The position numbers and the translations under genes are program-made. Below, one piece after another: positions 22,283-30,825 of a DNA stretch of 40,783 bases. The notes beneath the pieces were generated by a model that was given only the letters and a program-made list of their open reading frames with translations, did no database searches and was not told the DNA's origin. The stretch is from Acidimicrobiia bacterium. GTDB taxonomy: Bacteria > Actinomycetota > Acidimicrobiia > Actinomarinales > Actinomarinaceae. Location of the stretch: positions 1-40,783 of the forward strand of contig JAONAZ010000001.1 in the NCBI GenBank assembly GCA_028376655.1, in the 5' to 3' direction. The number at the start of each line of letters is the position of its first letter. The stretch's first letter is position 1.

Positions 22283-25200
22283 ATGGCGAAGAGCTCGGGG
22301 TTAAAAGTAACAAGAAGATATACATCAAAAGGTGATCCATATAAGGGAATTGTCTGGGAGAAGCGAACTTCAAAAATAGCTAACCCAGATGGTTCAGTAG
22401 TTTTTGAAATGGAAAATGTTGAAATCCCCTCAACATGGTCACAGGTTGCAACAGACATTATGGTTTCCAAATATTTCAGAAAAGCTGGCGTTCCTCAAGT
22501 AGATGCTGAAGGCAATGTTGTAAAAGATGACAATGGAGATATTGTTCTAGGTTCAGAATCTTCATCCAGACAAGTATTTGATAGATTAGCTGAAACCTGG
22601 AGACACTGGGGTGAAACAACTGGTTACTTTGCAACAAAAGATGACGCACAGGCTTTTGAAGATGAACTCAAGTACATGCTCGCAACTCAAATGGCAGCAC
22701 CTAACAGCCCACAGTGGTTCAACACTGGGCTCAACCATAAGTATGACCTTACTGGTCCAAAACAGGGTTTTTGGTACGTAGATCCTAAAACAGCAGAGCT
22801 TGTTGAGTCTGAAGATTCATATTCAAGGCCTCAACCACATGCATGTTTCATACAATCTATTGATGATGACCTTGTGAATGAAGGTGGCATTATGGATCTC
22901 TGGGTTAAAGAAGCTCGACTTTTTAAATTTGGTTCTGGAACTGGAACTAACTTCTCAAACTTAAGAGGAGAAGGTGAGAAACTTTCTGGTGGAGGTGTTT
23001 CCTCTGGTGTAATGTCTTTCCTAAAAATTGGAGACAGAGCAGCTGGAGCAATCAAATCTGGTGGCACAACTAGACGAGCAGCAAAGATGGTCATTCTTGA
23101 TTTAGATCATCCAGATATCGAGACTTTCATTGAGTGGAAAGCTATTGAAGAAGATAAAGCTCGCGCACTTATAGCTGCAGGTTATCCTGCTGACTTTAAT
23201 GGTGAAGCTTATGCAACTGTCTCTGGTCAGAATTCAAATAACTCTGTCAAAGTTCCAACAGAATTCTTAACAGCTATTGAAGAAGATGGTGACTGGGATT
23301 TAATTGCTAGAACTGATGGTTCTGTAATGAAGACAGTTAAAGCTCGTGAACTTTGGAAAAAAGTTGCTGATGCTGCATGGAGATGTGCAGATCCTGGTGT
23401 TCAATATGATACAACTATCAATGAGTGGCACACCTCCCCTATGGGTGGAAAGATTAGAGCTTCTAATCCATGCTCCGAATATTTATTCTTAGATAATACA
23501 GCTTGCAACCTTGCGAGCTTGAACTTGGTTAAATTCTATAATGATGAAAAAAAAGAATTTGATGTTGTCTCTTATAAGCATGCATTAAGAATTTGGACTG
23601 TTGTTCTTGAAATCTCAGTCGAGATGGCACAATTTCCTTCAAAAGAGATTGCACAAGGATCCTTCGACTACAGAACACTTGGACTTGGTTATGCAAACTT
23701 AGGCTCTCTGCTTATGAGAAAAGGTATTGCCTATGATTCCAAATTAGGAAGAGCAATAGCTGGTGCTTTAACTGCGATGTTGACTGGTGAGGCGTATAAG
23801 ACTTCTGCTGAGATGGCAGGTGTCGTTGGTACATTCCCAAGATATAAAGAAAATGCTGACAATATGCTCAGAGTTATGAATAACCATAAAAAAGCAGCTT
23901 ATGACTCAAATGACTATGAAGGCTTAAGCCATGACTTGATTGCCATTGATCAAGAACTTTGTCCTGAAGACCTACTAAAAGGTGCCCAAGCTTCTTGGGA
24001 TGACGCTGTTGAGCTTGGAACTAAAAATGGGTATAGAAATGCACAAGCAACAGTCTTGGCGCCAACTGGAACTATCGGTCTTCTTATGGACTGTGACACA
24101 ACTGGTGTGGAGCCTGACTTTGCTTTAATGAAGTTTAAAAAACTCGCTGGTGGTGGGTATATGAAAATTGCTAACCAGTCTATTGGACCTGCATTGACAG
24201 CTCTCGACTATGCTCCAAGTGAAGTTACTGAAATCATTCAGTACGTTATTGGCTCAATGTCACTTAAGGATTCACCATATGTGAACGAACAATCATTAAT
24301 TGAAAAAGGATTAACACATGAAGATGTTGCTAAGATTGAAGCTGCTCTCCCTGGTGCTTTTGAAATCCAACATGCGTTCAATGTTTTTGTATTGGGTGAA
24401 GATACACTTAAAGGTTTAGGTATAGCTGAAGAAGAATATACTTCTTTTGACTTCAATCTACTTGAAACACTTGGGTATTCAAGAAATGAAATATCGCAAG
24501 CAAATCTTCATATCTGTGGAACACAAAAAATAGAAGGTGCGCCCTATCTTAAGGAAGAGCATCTTGATGTATTTGATTGCGCAAACAAATGTGGGAAGGA
24601 TGGAGAACGTTTCATTCAGTACATGGGTCACGTAAGAATGATGGCTGCTGCTCAACCATTTATCTCAGGTGCAATTTCTAAAACTGTTAACATGCCGAAC
24701 GAAGCAACCATTGAAGATATTGAAGACTGTTACTTTGAAGCTGCAAAGATTGGTGTGAAAGCAATTGCGATCTACAGAGATGGTTCTAAAGCATCTCAAC
24801 CACTATCATCCTCCTCAGATGAAGGTGACTCAGAAGAAACCGATCCAGAAGTAACAAAAATTCTAGAGGAAGAGGCAATGTTAATCCAAGGTAACTTTGC
24901 TCCCGGCACAAGTCCTTCACGTGCGTATGCGGGAATAAACAGACCTCGATTCCTCCTTCCAGAACGAAGAGAAGGCTGGACGCAAGAAGCAAGAATTGCT
25001 GGCCATAAAATATATCTAAGAACTGGGGAATATCCTGATGGAACTCTTGGAGAAGTATTCATTGATATTGCAAAAGAGGGAGCAACTCTTAAAGGTGTGC
25101 TTGGTTGTTTTGCAATTGCCGTCTCTAAGGGGCTGCAATATGGTGTTCCATTAGAAGAGTTTGTTGACACCTTTACTTTCCAAACATTTGAACCAAGAGG

Positions 25201-25570
25201 TATGGTCGAAGGACATGAGAACATCAAGATGAGTAACTCTATCATTGATTATGTGTTTAGAGCACTTGGTTTAGAATATTTAGATAGAACAGATATTGTT
25301 CAGGTTCCACCAAAAGATAAAGTTGTTCAAGAAACGGAGCCTGTAGCTAAAACGGAGACTGTACCTGTAGCTAAAACGGAGACTGTACCTGTAGCTAAAA
25401 CGGAGACTGTACCTGTAGAGCAAGCCGAAAATTCAGTAGCAACAGTACAAGAAGTACTGGGCGACATGATGGGAGATGCTCCGGCGTGCAATGAGTGTGG
25501 ACATATTACGATTAGAAATGGGTCATGCTACAAATGTCTTAATTGTGGAAACTCTCTTGGTTGTAGTTAA
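22283..25570 (+). CDS. nrdJ: Class II (adenosylcobalamin-dependent) ribonucleoside-diphosphate reductase
   Basis: 1095 aa, making deoxyribonucleotides with a B12-derived radical. The active site is NPCSE (Asn395, thiyl Cys397, Glu399). The redox pair is Cys188 (PHACF) and Cys408 (TACNLASL). The substrate/effector region reads FGSGTGTNFSNLRG and GGTTRRAAKM, and LAPTGTIGLLMDCDTTG follows. A C-terminal TSCPD-type domain (about 900-1010) leads to a Thr/Val/Lys repeat linker and a Cys-rich tail, CNECG...CYKCLNCG, that reduces the active site. No small radical subunit is encoded nearby, as expected for class II. AGAGGAG sits 5 nt before ATG. A pair of NrdR boxes lies upstream. Confidence 0.95.
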   Translation: MAKSSGLKVTRRYTSKGDPYKGIVWEKRTSKIANPDGSVVFEMENVEIPSTWSQVATDIMVSKYFRKAGVPQVDAEGNVVKDDNGDIVLGSESSSRQVFDRLAETWRHWGETTGYFATKDDAQAFEDELKYMLATQMAAPNSPQWFNTGLNHKYDLTGPKQGFWYVDPKTAELVESEDSYSRPQPHACFIQSIDDDLVNEGGIMDLWVKEARLFKFGSGTGTNFSNLRGEGEKLSGGGVSSGVMSFLKIGDRAAGAIKSGGTTRRAAKMVILDLDHPDIETFIEWKAIEEDKARALIAAGYPADFNGEAYATVSGQNSNNSVKVPTEFLTAIEEDGDWDLIARTDGSVMKTVKARELWKKVADAAWRCADPGVQYDTTINEWHTSPMGGKIRASNPCSEYLFLDNTACNLASLNLVKFYNDEKKEFDVVSYKHALRIWTVVLEISVEMAQFPSKEIAQGSFDYRTLGLGYANLGSLLMRKGIAYDSKLGRAIAGALTAMLTGEAYKTSAEMAGVVGTFPRYKENADNMLRVMNNHKKAAYDSNDYEGLSHDLIAIDQELCPEDLLKGAQASWDDAVELGTKNGYRNAQATVLAPTGTIGLLMDCDTTGVEPDFALMKFKKLAGGGYMKIANQSIGPALTALDYAPSEVTEIIQYVIGSMSLKDSPYVNEQSLIEKGLTHEDVAKIEAALPGAFEIQHAFNVFVLGEDTLKGLGIAEEEYTSFDFNLLETLGYSRNEISQANLHICGTQKIEGAPYLKEEHLDVFDCANKCGKDGERFIQYMGHVRMMAAAQPFISGAISKTVNMPNEATIEDIEDCYFEAAKIGVKAIAIYRDGSKASQPLSSSSDEGDSEETDPEVTKILEEEAMLIQGNFAPGTSPSRAYAGINRPRFLLPERREGWTQEARIAGHKIYLRTGEYPDGTLGEVFIDIAKEGATLKGVLGCFAIAVSKGLQYGVPLEEFVDTFTFQTFEPRGMVEGHENIKMSNSIIDYVFRALGLEYLDRTDIVQVPPKDKVVQETEPVAKTETVPVAKTETVPVAKTETVPVEQAENSVATVQEVLGDMMGDAPACNECGHITIRNGSCYKCLNCGNSLGCS
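25343..25414 (+). repeat. Three tandem 24-nt repeats in nrdJ
   Basis: Three identical 24-nt units encode VAKTETVP three times, just before the Cys-rich tail of the reductase. They likely make a flexible tether that lets the tail reach the active site. Copy number should vary by slippage. Confidence 0.9.
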
Positions 25571-26259
25571 TTAAAAAACCGATATTTTATCGTATTAAAT
25601 AGATATCTGAACCCATCATAAGCCTTTATTTTTTTGCCTTCTGTATAAGATCTTCCTTCATACTTGATGGGGACTTCAACAATGTTCATATTTGTTTTAA
25701 GGAATTTACTCAGTAACTCAACTTCAATAGAAAAACCTTTTTCTTTAATATTCAGATCTTTAAAAAAAGAGGTTGGCATAAGCTTATAGCATGTGGCAAT
25801 ATCTGTAATATAGTGAAAGTTTATTAGAGAAAAGAATAGTGACATCGTTCTATTTGCTAAATTTGTTCTAAAGTAAACATTTTTTCTATCTTTTGTGCCA
25901 ATAAACCTAGAGCCAAGAATTAAGGATTCTGGATTATCTTCAACTAAGTTAAACATCTCTACAATATCATCTGGAAAGTACTCAAGATCTGCATCGTGAA
26001 TGACAACATGAGAAGTTTTTATCAAATGTTTGGCGTTGTTTAAAGCTTGACCTTTTCCAGAGTTACTATCTCCATTAATATATTCAATAATTGGATTACT
26101 GTCGGCTAGATTTAACGCAATTTCTGATGAACCATCATTTGAACAATCATCGGTAAGTATTATCTGATCGAATATCTTCAAGTCCGTCACTCTTTTAAGT
26201 GAAATTTCTAAAAATGCTTTCTCGTTATAAAAAGGTATTATTACTGCTAGATTATTCAT
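25567..26259 (-). CDS. GT2 glycosyltransferase (dolichyl-phosphate-sugar synthase type)
   Basis: 230 aa, GT-A fold without a membrane tail. LAVIIPFYNEKAFLE opens the domain. The nucleotide-sugar motif is ILTDDCSNDGS, and the metal-binding motif is VIHDADLEYFPDDI. GSRF and the C-terminal VPIKYEGRSYTEGKKI are typical of DPM/GtrB-like enzymes that charge polyprenyl phosphate. It converges on nrdJ with a 4-bp overlap. The sugar is unknown. Confidence 0.85.
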   Translation of the reverse strand: MNNLAVIIPFYNEKAFLEISLKRVTDLKIFDQIILTDDCSNDGSSEIALNLADSNPIIEYINGDSNSGKGQALNNAKHLIKTSHVVIHDADLEYFPDDIVEMFNLVEDNPESLILGSRFIGTKDRKNVYFRTNLANRTMSLFFSLINFHYITDIATCYKLMPTSFFKDLNIKEKGFSIEVELLSKFLKTNMNIVEVPIKYEGRSYTEGKKIKAYDGFRYLFNTIKYRFFN

Positions 26260-26308
26260 TACTTACATCATAAATCAAACTATTATAAACTTGCATTATT
26301 AATTTAAA

Positions 26309-26382
26309 GGGCGCTTAGCTCAGTCTGGCAGAGCGCTTCCCTTACAAGGAAGAAGTCACAGGTTCAAATCCTGTAGCGCCCA
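26309..26382 (+). tRNA. tRNA-Val (anticodon UAC)
   Basis: A 74-nt cloverleaf. The acceptor stem is GGGCGCT/AGCGCCC, the D stem GCTC/GAGC, the anticodon stem CTTCC/GGAAG with loop CTTACAA (anticodon TAC at 26343-26345), and the T stem ACAGG/CCTGT with loop TTCAAAT. The discriminator base is A. CCA is not encoded, so it must be added enzymatically. Confidence 0.97.
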
Positions 26383-26422
26383 CAAGGGTTTATATTCTAT
26401 AATGTTAAATCTGAATTAAAAA

Positions 26423-27022
26423 TCAAAAAATATTTGGAAAGATTTTTTCAATAGCTTCTTGGTATTTAGAGAATTGGTCATATGGCCGATCTACGTAGTT
26501 TATTATATTCTTTGAGTGTTTATCATACTTTTTATACTCAACAACTACGTGTTTGGACTCTTCAATTGAAATATCCAATTTCCTATTAATTGATGCTTGA
26601 TATTGTATATCTGTATCAATAGTAATTCGAGCATCTTTATATTTAAAGTAGTCTCTACTGTAACTAACAAAAATTGTTGGATAATATATTTTTCCAAGAT
26701 AAAAAATTTCTTCAACATCATCAAAAGACTCAATATCTAATTTTTCTGAAATTTTTATTTTTCCTTGTGAAGTATTTTCTTTTATTTCTTTTGTAAAACT
26801 GGGAAAATTGTTATAACTTCGAATCCGAATTTTGAATTTATCTACATCATAAAGTAGTTGATTTTTATAAATATCAAAATTTATAGTATCGAAATAAAGG
26901 GACTTTATTTTTCTACCCGTATAAAGTTTTGTAAAATCTTTAATGTTATTTGATAAAAAAGTATTAAACTCAGAAACTCCAAAAACCAACTTGAACTCTT
27001 CTCTTGATTCAATCTTTCTCAT
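26423..27022 (-). CDS. VTC-domain (polyphosphate polymerase-type) protein
   Basis: 199 aa from ATG 27022, chosen because AGGAGGG lies 8 nt upstream. A longer frame starts inside the CotH gene. The fold is the VTC/CYTH-like tunnel domain: IKSLYFDT, DKFKIRIRSY, SFTKEIKENTSQGKIKISEKL, VSYSRDYFKYKDARITIDTDIQY and VVVEYKKY place the alternating basic and acidic residues of the tunnel. Yeast Vtc4 makes polyphosphate from ATP. Bacterial stand-alone versions are less well studied. It overlaps the CotH-like gene by 14 bp, and with DUF4956 it makes a recurrent three-gene set. Confidence 0.85.
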   Translation of the reverse strand: MRKIESREEFKLVFGVSEFNTFLSNNIKDFTKLYTGRKIKSLYFDTINFDIYKNQLLYDVDKFKIRIRSYNNFPSFTKEIKENTSQGKIKISEKLDIESFDDVEEIFYLGKIYYPTIFVSYSRDYFKYKDARITIDTDIQYQASINRKLDISIEESKHVVVEYKKYDKHSKNIINYVDRPYDQFSKYQEAIEKIFPNIF

Positions 27023-29234
27023 AAATTGATCCCTCCTGAATGTAACTAGAGTTTGCAATGCATTCATTATTTGAAACCTTTAAGTAGCTTGGACCAAATT
27101 CTTGTTTTTTTCTGTATAAAAGAAAACAGGTTTGATTGTTTTCTCCTTTTAAATTTTTAATTGAAGTGTATGAACTATCTTTTACTGCAATAGCTGTTGT
27201 GGAATTATTAGAAACTAAGTTATCAATGTAGAGGGTTGAGTTTTCTCCGACCGAAACAGATTTATCACCACAATTATTTGTTATAACCGAATCGATTTTA
27301 TAAAAACCACCAGACAAATCTAGACAATCATTTCCTGCATTTTCAATAGAAAGATTATTGATGGTAATTTCTGAAAAATCTATATCTAAAGCATCACTAT
27401 GTGATGTTTTGATAATAATATTATTAATTTTCCCTTTACTTCTGATTATATTGACTGAATCTTCACAAAATGAATTTTCAAAAGTTATTGACTCTAGAAG
27501 CATATTTGATTCATAAAATGAAATACAACCTGTAAGTGAATTGAAATCTTGGATTGTGTTAATTTGATTTTCATCTAAGTTCGAATTTAAGTTGAAATTC
27601 CAGTAGTCCTGAATATTTTGTCCCATAACCAATATTTTTTGATTACTTTTTGTAAAATTTACACTTATTGTTTTATTAAATTCATCAATTTCAACACTAG
27701 GGTTATTGATAGCGGTAAGCTCGTTATTTCCGAATGAATATTTAAAAATTTCTTCTGTTTGATAACTATGATTTGGGTTTTTCATTGAATCTAAACTAAT
27801 CCCAAGTGTATTTTCTCTTTCAAAAATTAAATCTTGATCTCCCAACTCTTCATTTAAACATTTAAATGTTTGGTTAATGTTGCAATTTAGGTATATTTCA
27901 TTTAATGGATCGTAGAAATCAAATTCTGCTGATTCTTGAATCCATATTTTGTCTATATTTTCTATGTAGTTTATGTAGTTAACTTCTGAAGGTTTTTTAG
28001 TCGTGATTGTTTCTAAGTTGTTTTTAAATTTATCTAAATTCAATTTAACCTCCTCGACAGGCATCGTAAGATTTTTATCAAAAAGAAGATGTTGAAAATC
28101 AGAAGCACTTAACTCTACTTCCTGAAGCATCCTCTTGGCACTATCTATAAGACCTTGTGAAATTTGATAGTTGAATGCAGTTGGTACACTTGCTTCTTTG
28201 TCAAGGAATGTGCTAAAACCATCATAGTAAATTGGCTCAAAATTTTCGGAGATATTATCATAATAAAAAATTCTATTGTGATTTGTCATTGCATGAATTG
28301 ACCGTGTTGCTAGTAAGGCAGCGTCAAAAGCATAAATTCTTTCCTGATTAGTATTCAGAATTTCATAATTCATCTGCCTGTCAAAATCATAAGAGTAAAA
28401 CATAGACTTATTGAATTTCTCTAACGCTTTTAGAGAGATAAATAAATTTTGTTCACTTCTTTTTGCCCAGTATTCATTTTGAACTCTACCAAAAATCATT
28501 ACTTCGGAATTTTTTTCTGATGTTGGCTCTCCTGAATCAGTATTCCACCAATACCTTTCATTAACTTCAATAATTGGGCCTTCTCGATAATTAAAATACT
28601 CAATCATTTCTTTTGAAGCTTTTTCTTGAAAAATAAAAATACCTTGATAATAACTATTAATATTTACATTTACATAAGCAGATCGGGGGGAAATGAAGCC
28701 TAATTCTTCCAATAGAGCGGTAATAAATATTTCATTGTCATACTCTCTGGTTGTTGGAAGAAATAATTTAAACTTAGTTATACCCAATATGTTTCCTTCT
28801 TTGAGCTTAACGTCCATTGATGAAACTAAATTTTTTAAATCTAAGTGATCCATCCAATCGCCGTGAATTCTGACATCTGCTTTAAATGAACAAGTAAAGT
28901 CTTTAAAGGTGACCGTTACTATTGAATTAAATTTAGTCTTATATTTGTCTTCAATAAAAAATTCTCCGCTGATGCCGGATTTTATTAAATTGATATACCA
29001 TGCATTTGAGTCATTAATTTCGACCGACATATTAACAACGTCTGAAAATTTTTGTTTTTCATATTGATTAAAATCTACACCATTACAGTATGGAGTAATT
29101 TCGTCAGTTAGGATGTTTTCATTTTCAAATGATGTTAATTCGTTTTTTTGTTCATCAGATTTTTCAGAAAAAAATAAAATTGAAAAAAATATTATAGAAA
29201 CAGTTATATAGGTTAATTTAAATTGACTTATCAA
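27009..29234 (-). CDS. CotH-family kinase-like protein with C-terminal beta-helix
   Basis: 741 aa, TTG start. A signal anchor (about 6-23) is followed by an extracytoplasmic region. Residues about 115-360 form a CotH-like kinase fold: FKADVRIHGDWMDH, KFKLFLPTTREYDNEIF, LLEELGFISPRSAYVNVNIN, YYQGIFIFQEKASKEMIE and PIYYDGFST. Residues about 540-720 carry repeated I-x-N-L and V-x-N-x-x hydrophobic rungs with several Cys (SIENAGNDCLDLSG, ITNNCGDKSVSV) typical of a right-handed parallel beta-helix. CotH enzymes phosphorylate proteins. The beta-helix may bind a surface polysaccharide. It overlaps the DUF4956 gene by 17 bp. Confidence 0.8.
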   Translation of the reverse strand: MISQFKLTYITVSIIFFSILFFSEKSDEQKNELTSFENENILTDEITPYCNGVDFNQYEKQKFSDVVNMSVEINDSNAWYINLIKSGISGEFFIEDKYKTKFNSIVTVTFKDFTCSFKADVRIHGDWMDHLDLKNLVSSMDVKLKEGNILGITKFKLFLPTTREYDNEIFITALLEELGFISPRSAYVNVNINSYYQGIFIFQEKASKEMIEYFNYREGPIIEVNERYWWNTDSGEPTSEKNSEVMIFGRVQNEYWAKRSEQNLFISLKALEKFNKSMFYSYDFDRQMNYEILNTNQERIYAFDAALLATRSIHAMTNHNRIFYYDNISENFEPIYYDGFSTFLDKEASVPTAFNYQISQGLIDSAKRMLQEVELSASDFQHLLFDKNLTMPVEEVKLNLDKFKNNLETITTKKPSEVNYINYIENIDKIWIQESAEFDFYDPLNEIYLNCNINQTFKCLNEELGDQDLIFERENTLGISLDSMKNPNHSYQTEEIFKYSFGNNELTAINNPSVEIDEFNKTISVNFTKSNQKILVMGQNIQDYWNFNLNSNLDENQINTIQDFNSLTGCISFYESNMLLESITFENSFCEDSVNIIRSKGKINNIIIKTSHSDALDIDFSEITINNLSIENAGNDCLDLSGGFYKIDSVITNNCGDKSVSVGENSTLYIDNLVSNNSTTAIAVKDSSYTSIKNLKGENNQTCFLLYRKKQEFGPSYLKVSNNECIANSSYIQEGSIYEKD
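27031..27037 (-). promoter_or_regulatory. Shine-Dalgarno site setting the VTC start
   Basis: AGGAGGG on the minus strand, inside the end of the CotH-like gene and 8 nt before ATG 27022. It is one of the few strong ribosome sites in the window, as expected for an internal operon gene where most first genes are leaderless. Confidence 0.6.
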
Positions 29235-29862
29235 TTGAATACGAAACTATATCTTTCTCTTCCAATAATGTAATAATAGACTCTAATGTTTCTGAATTGT
29301 TTGATCTATACCTGTAAATATATGAATTTCCATCAAAAGATGTTTGGAACAGAGAGCTTGAATAATTATCTAGGGTGACTGCTTTGTTAGTTTGTAGTTT
29401 TAAAAATGAAAATTCTTCATTTTCATCTTTAAAAGAGATGAAAGAACTTTTCTTAGAAAAGTTTTTAAATAGTGCAATAAGAATAATTGCAACAATACAA
29501 AAACCTATAAAATTTACATATAAATTTATATTTGTATAAGAGACTATTCCACTGGCTATTAGTAGAAAATAGATTAATAACTCAACAGGGTTTTTAATTG
29601 GTGTTCTGAATCTAACAATAGACAATGCCCCAACCATTCCTAGTGAGAGTGCAATATTTGTAGAAATTGAAGATGTTATCACGTGTATAACTATTGGTAG
29701 AAAAATAAACATATAAAACATATACGTTGAACTCATGAACGACATCTCAGAAAAAAGATAAAATGCAAACCATAAAAAAAGAGAGACAGCTACTACCAGT
29801 AGCAATGTCATCAGCATCTCACTAGAAAAAGTCAAATCAAATCCAAAAAGGGAATAAATCAT
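29218..29862 (-). CDS. DUF4956 membrane protein
   Basis: About 214 aa. There are four predicted membrane helices in residues 15-140. The family signature IALSLGMVGALSIVRFRTPIKNPVEL lies in the middle, and a cytoplasmic domain of about 85 residues follows. I prefer the ATG at 29862. The ATG three codons earlier (29871) overlaps the TATAAT -10, which sits exactly 7 nt before 29862. DUF4956 genes commonly sit beside VTC-domain and CotH genes, as here. The molecular function is not known. Confidence 0.85.
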   Translation of the reverse strand: MIYSLFGFDLTFSSEMLMTLLLVVAVSLFLWFAFYLFSEMSFMSSTYMFYMFIFLPIVIHVITSSISTNIALSLGMVGALSIVRFRTPIKNPVELLIYFLLIASGIVSYTNINLYVNFIGFCIVAIILIALFKNFSKKSSFISFKDENEEFSFLKLQTNKAVTLDNYSSSLFQTSFDGNSYIYRYRSNNSETLESIITLLEEKDIVSYSIDKSI

Positions 29863-29869
29863 ATTATTC

Positions 29870-29877
29870 ATTATAGT
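29870..29877. promoter_or_regulatory. Overlapping bidirectional -10 elements
   Basis: The minus strand has TATAAT (29875-29870), 7 nt before ATG 29862. The plus strand has TATAGT (29872-29877), 6 nt before ATG 29884. The two elements share four base pairs, so only one polymerase can load at a time. Both transcripts would be leaderless. Confidence 0.55.
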
Positions 29878-29883
29878 CTAAGT

Positions 29884-30813
29884 ATGGAAACTGCTAAAAA
29901 GGCTAAAATTTTTATAGCCATATCAATATTTCTAATTCCTCTTATGGTAAATAATCAAAAAAGATTTTTTGATTCATTTCTTGAAGTATTTAATCCTGAT
30001 GAAGTATCTACTCAATTATTAATTGATGTGGCAGGTGATAGTTTAATTAATCCAGAGTTTTGTATAAGCCTAGAGAGCGACAATACAAGGAATATATACG
30101 ATAATAATTTTACTTTATTTTATGTGGTTGGACATGCTTATGGTGATGTAGATAATTACGATAAAGCTTTAGATTTGAATTTACTTGATTATTTTGATAA
30201 AAATATAACTGATAGAAGTAATTATCTAGTTTTAACTGGTGACTTCATAAAAAATGATACGCTTGAAAGCTTAATAGCTGCAAAAGATCAAATAGAAACA
30301 TCTTTTGATAACTACATGATTGCTCCAGGAAATCATGATTTTAGTGAAGATAACAACAACTATATATCTATCTTTAATAAGGATTTATTCTATACATTTG
30401 TTGATGATGTTTTACTAATTTCTGCAAATTTTAACAACACTGACTGGTTTCTAGATTTAGGTGACCAAGAAACTATTAACAAATTAATATCTGATTACAA
30501 CCCTAATCTTTTAATCTTATTTTCTCATCAAATATTTTGGTACGACCTTTTTGACGGAGTGAGGCCAAATAGTTTTGAAGGTTTAGAAAATATTGTAGTA
30601 AATAAATTTGAATGGATTGAAGATAAAGAACTACCCCTCATATCAATTGCAGGTGATTCAGGAGTTGCTCAGAATGAAATATTCTGCAGCATTTCAGAAA
30701 ATAAGTTATTTATAGCAAGCGGAATTGGCGGATTTGAAAATGACCACATACTTAAAATGTATATTCATAATTCTGAAAATATTTATTTTGAAAAGGAGTA
30801 TTTAAATAGATAA
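29884..30813 (+). CDS. Calcineurin-like metallophosphoesterase, membrane-anchored
   Basis: 309 aa. The signal anchor is at about 8-22. The metal motifs are VVGHAYGD (83-88, in place of the usual D-x-H), LTGDF (117-121), GNHDF (149-153), SHQ in LFSHQIFWYDLF and AGDSG in place of GHxH. The core GD and GNHD are intact, while the first and last motifs are variant, so metal content may differ. It is divergent from the DUF4956/CotH/VTC operon through the shared promoter, which suggests a common process, perhaps removing a phosphate that CotH adds. The substrate is unknown. Confidence 0.75.
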   Translation: METAKKAKIFIAISIFLIPLMVNNQKRFFDSFLEVFNPDEVSTQLLIDVAGDSLINPEFCISLESDNTRNIYDNNFTLFYVVGHAYGDVDNYDKALDLNLLDYFDKNITDRSNYLVLTGDFIKNDTLESLIAAKDQIETSFDNYMIAPGNHDFSEDNNNYISIFNKDLFYTFVDDVLLISANFNNTDWFLDLGDQETINKLISDYNPNLLILFSHQIFWYDLFDGVRPNSFEGLENIVVNKFEWIEDKELPLISIAGDSGVAQNEIFCSISENKLFIASGIGGFENDHILKMYIHNSENIYFEKEYLNR

Positions 30814-30825
30814 TAATCTATCTGG

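Noticed and set aside
26309-26382. Integrative element at the tRNA
   Set aside because: No integrase, no repeated tRNA 3' end and no mobility gene can be seen in the 14 kb downstream.
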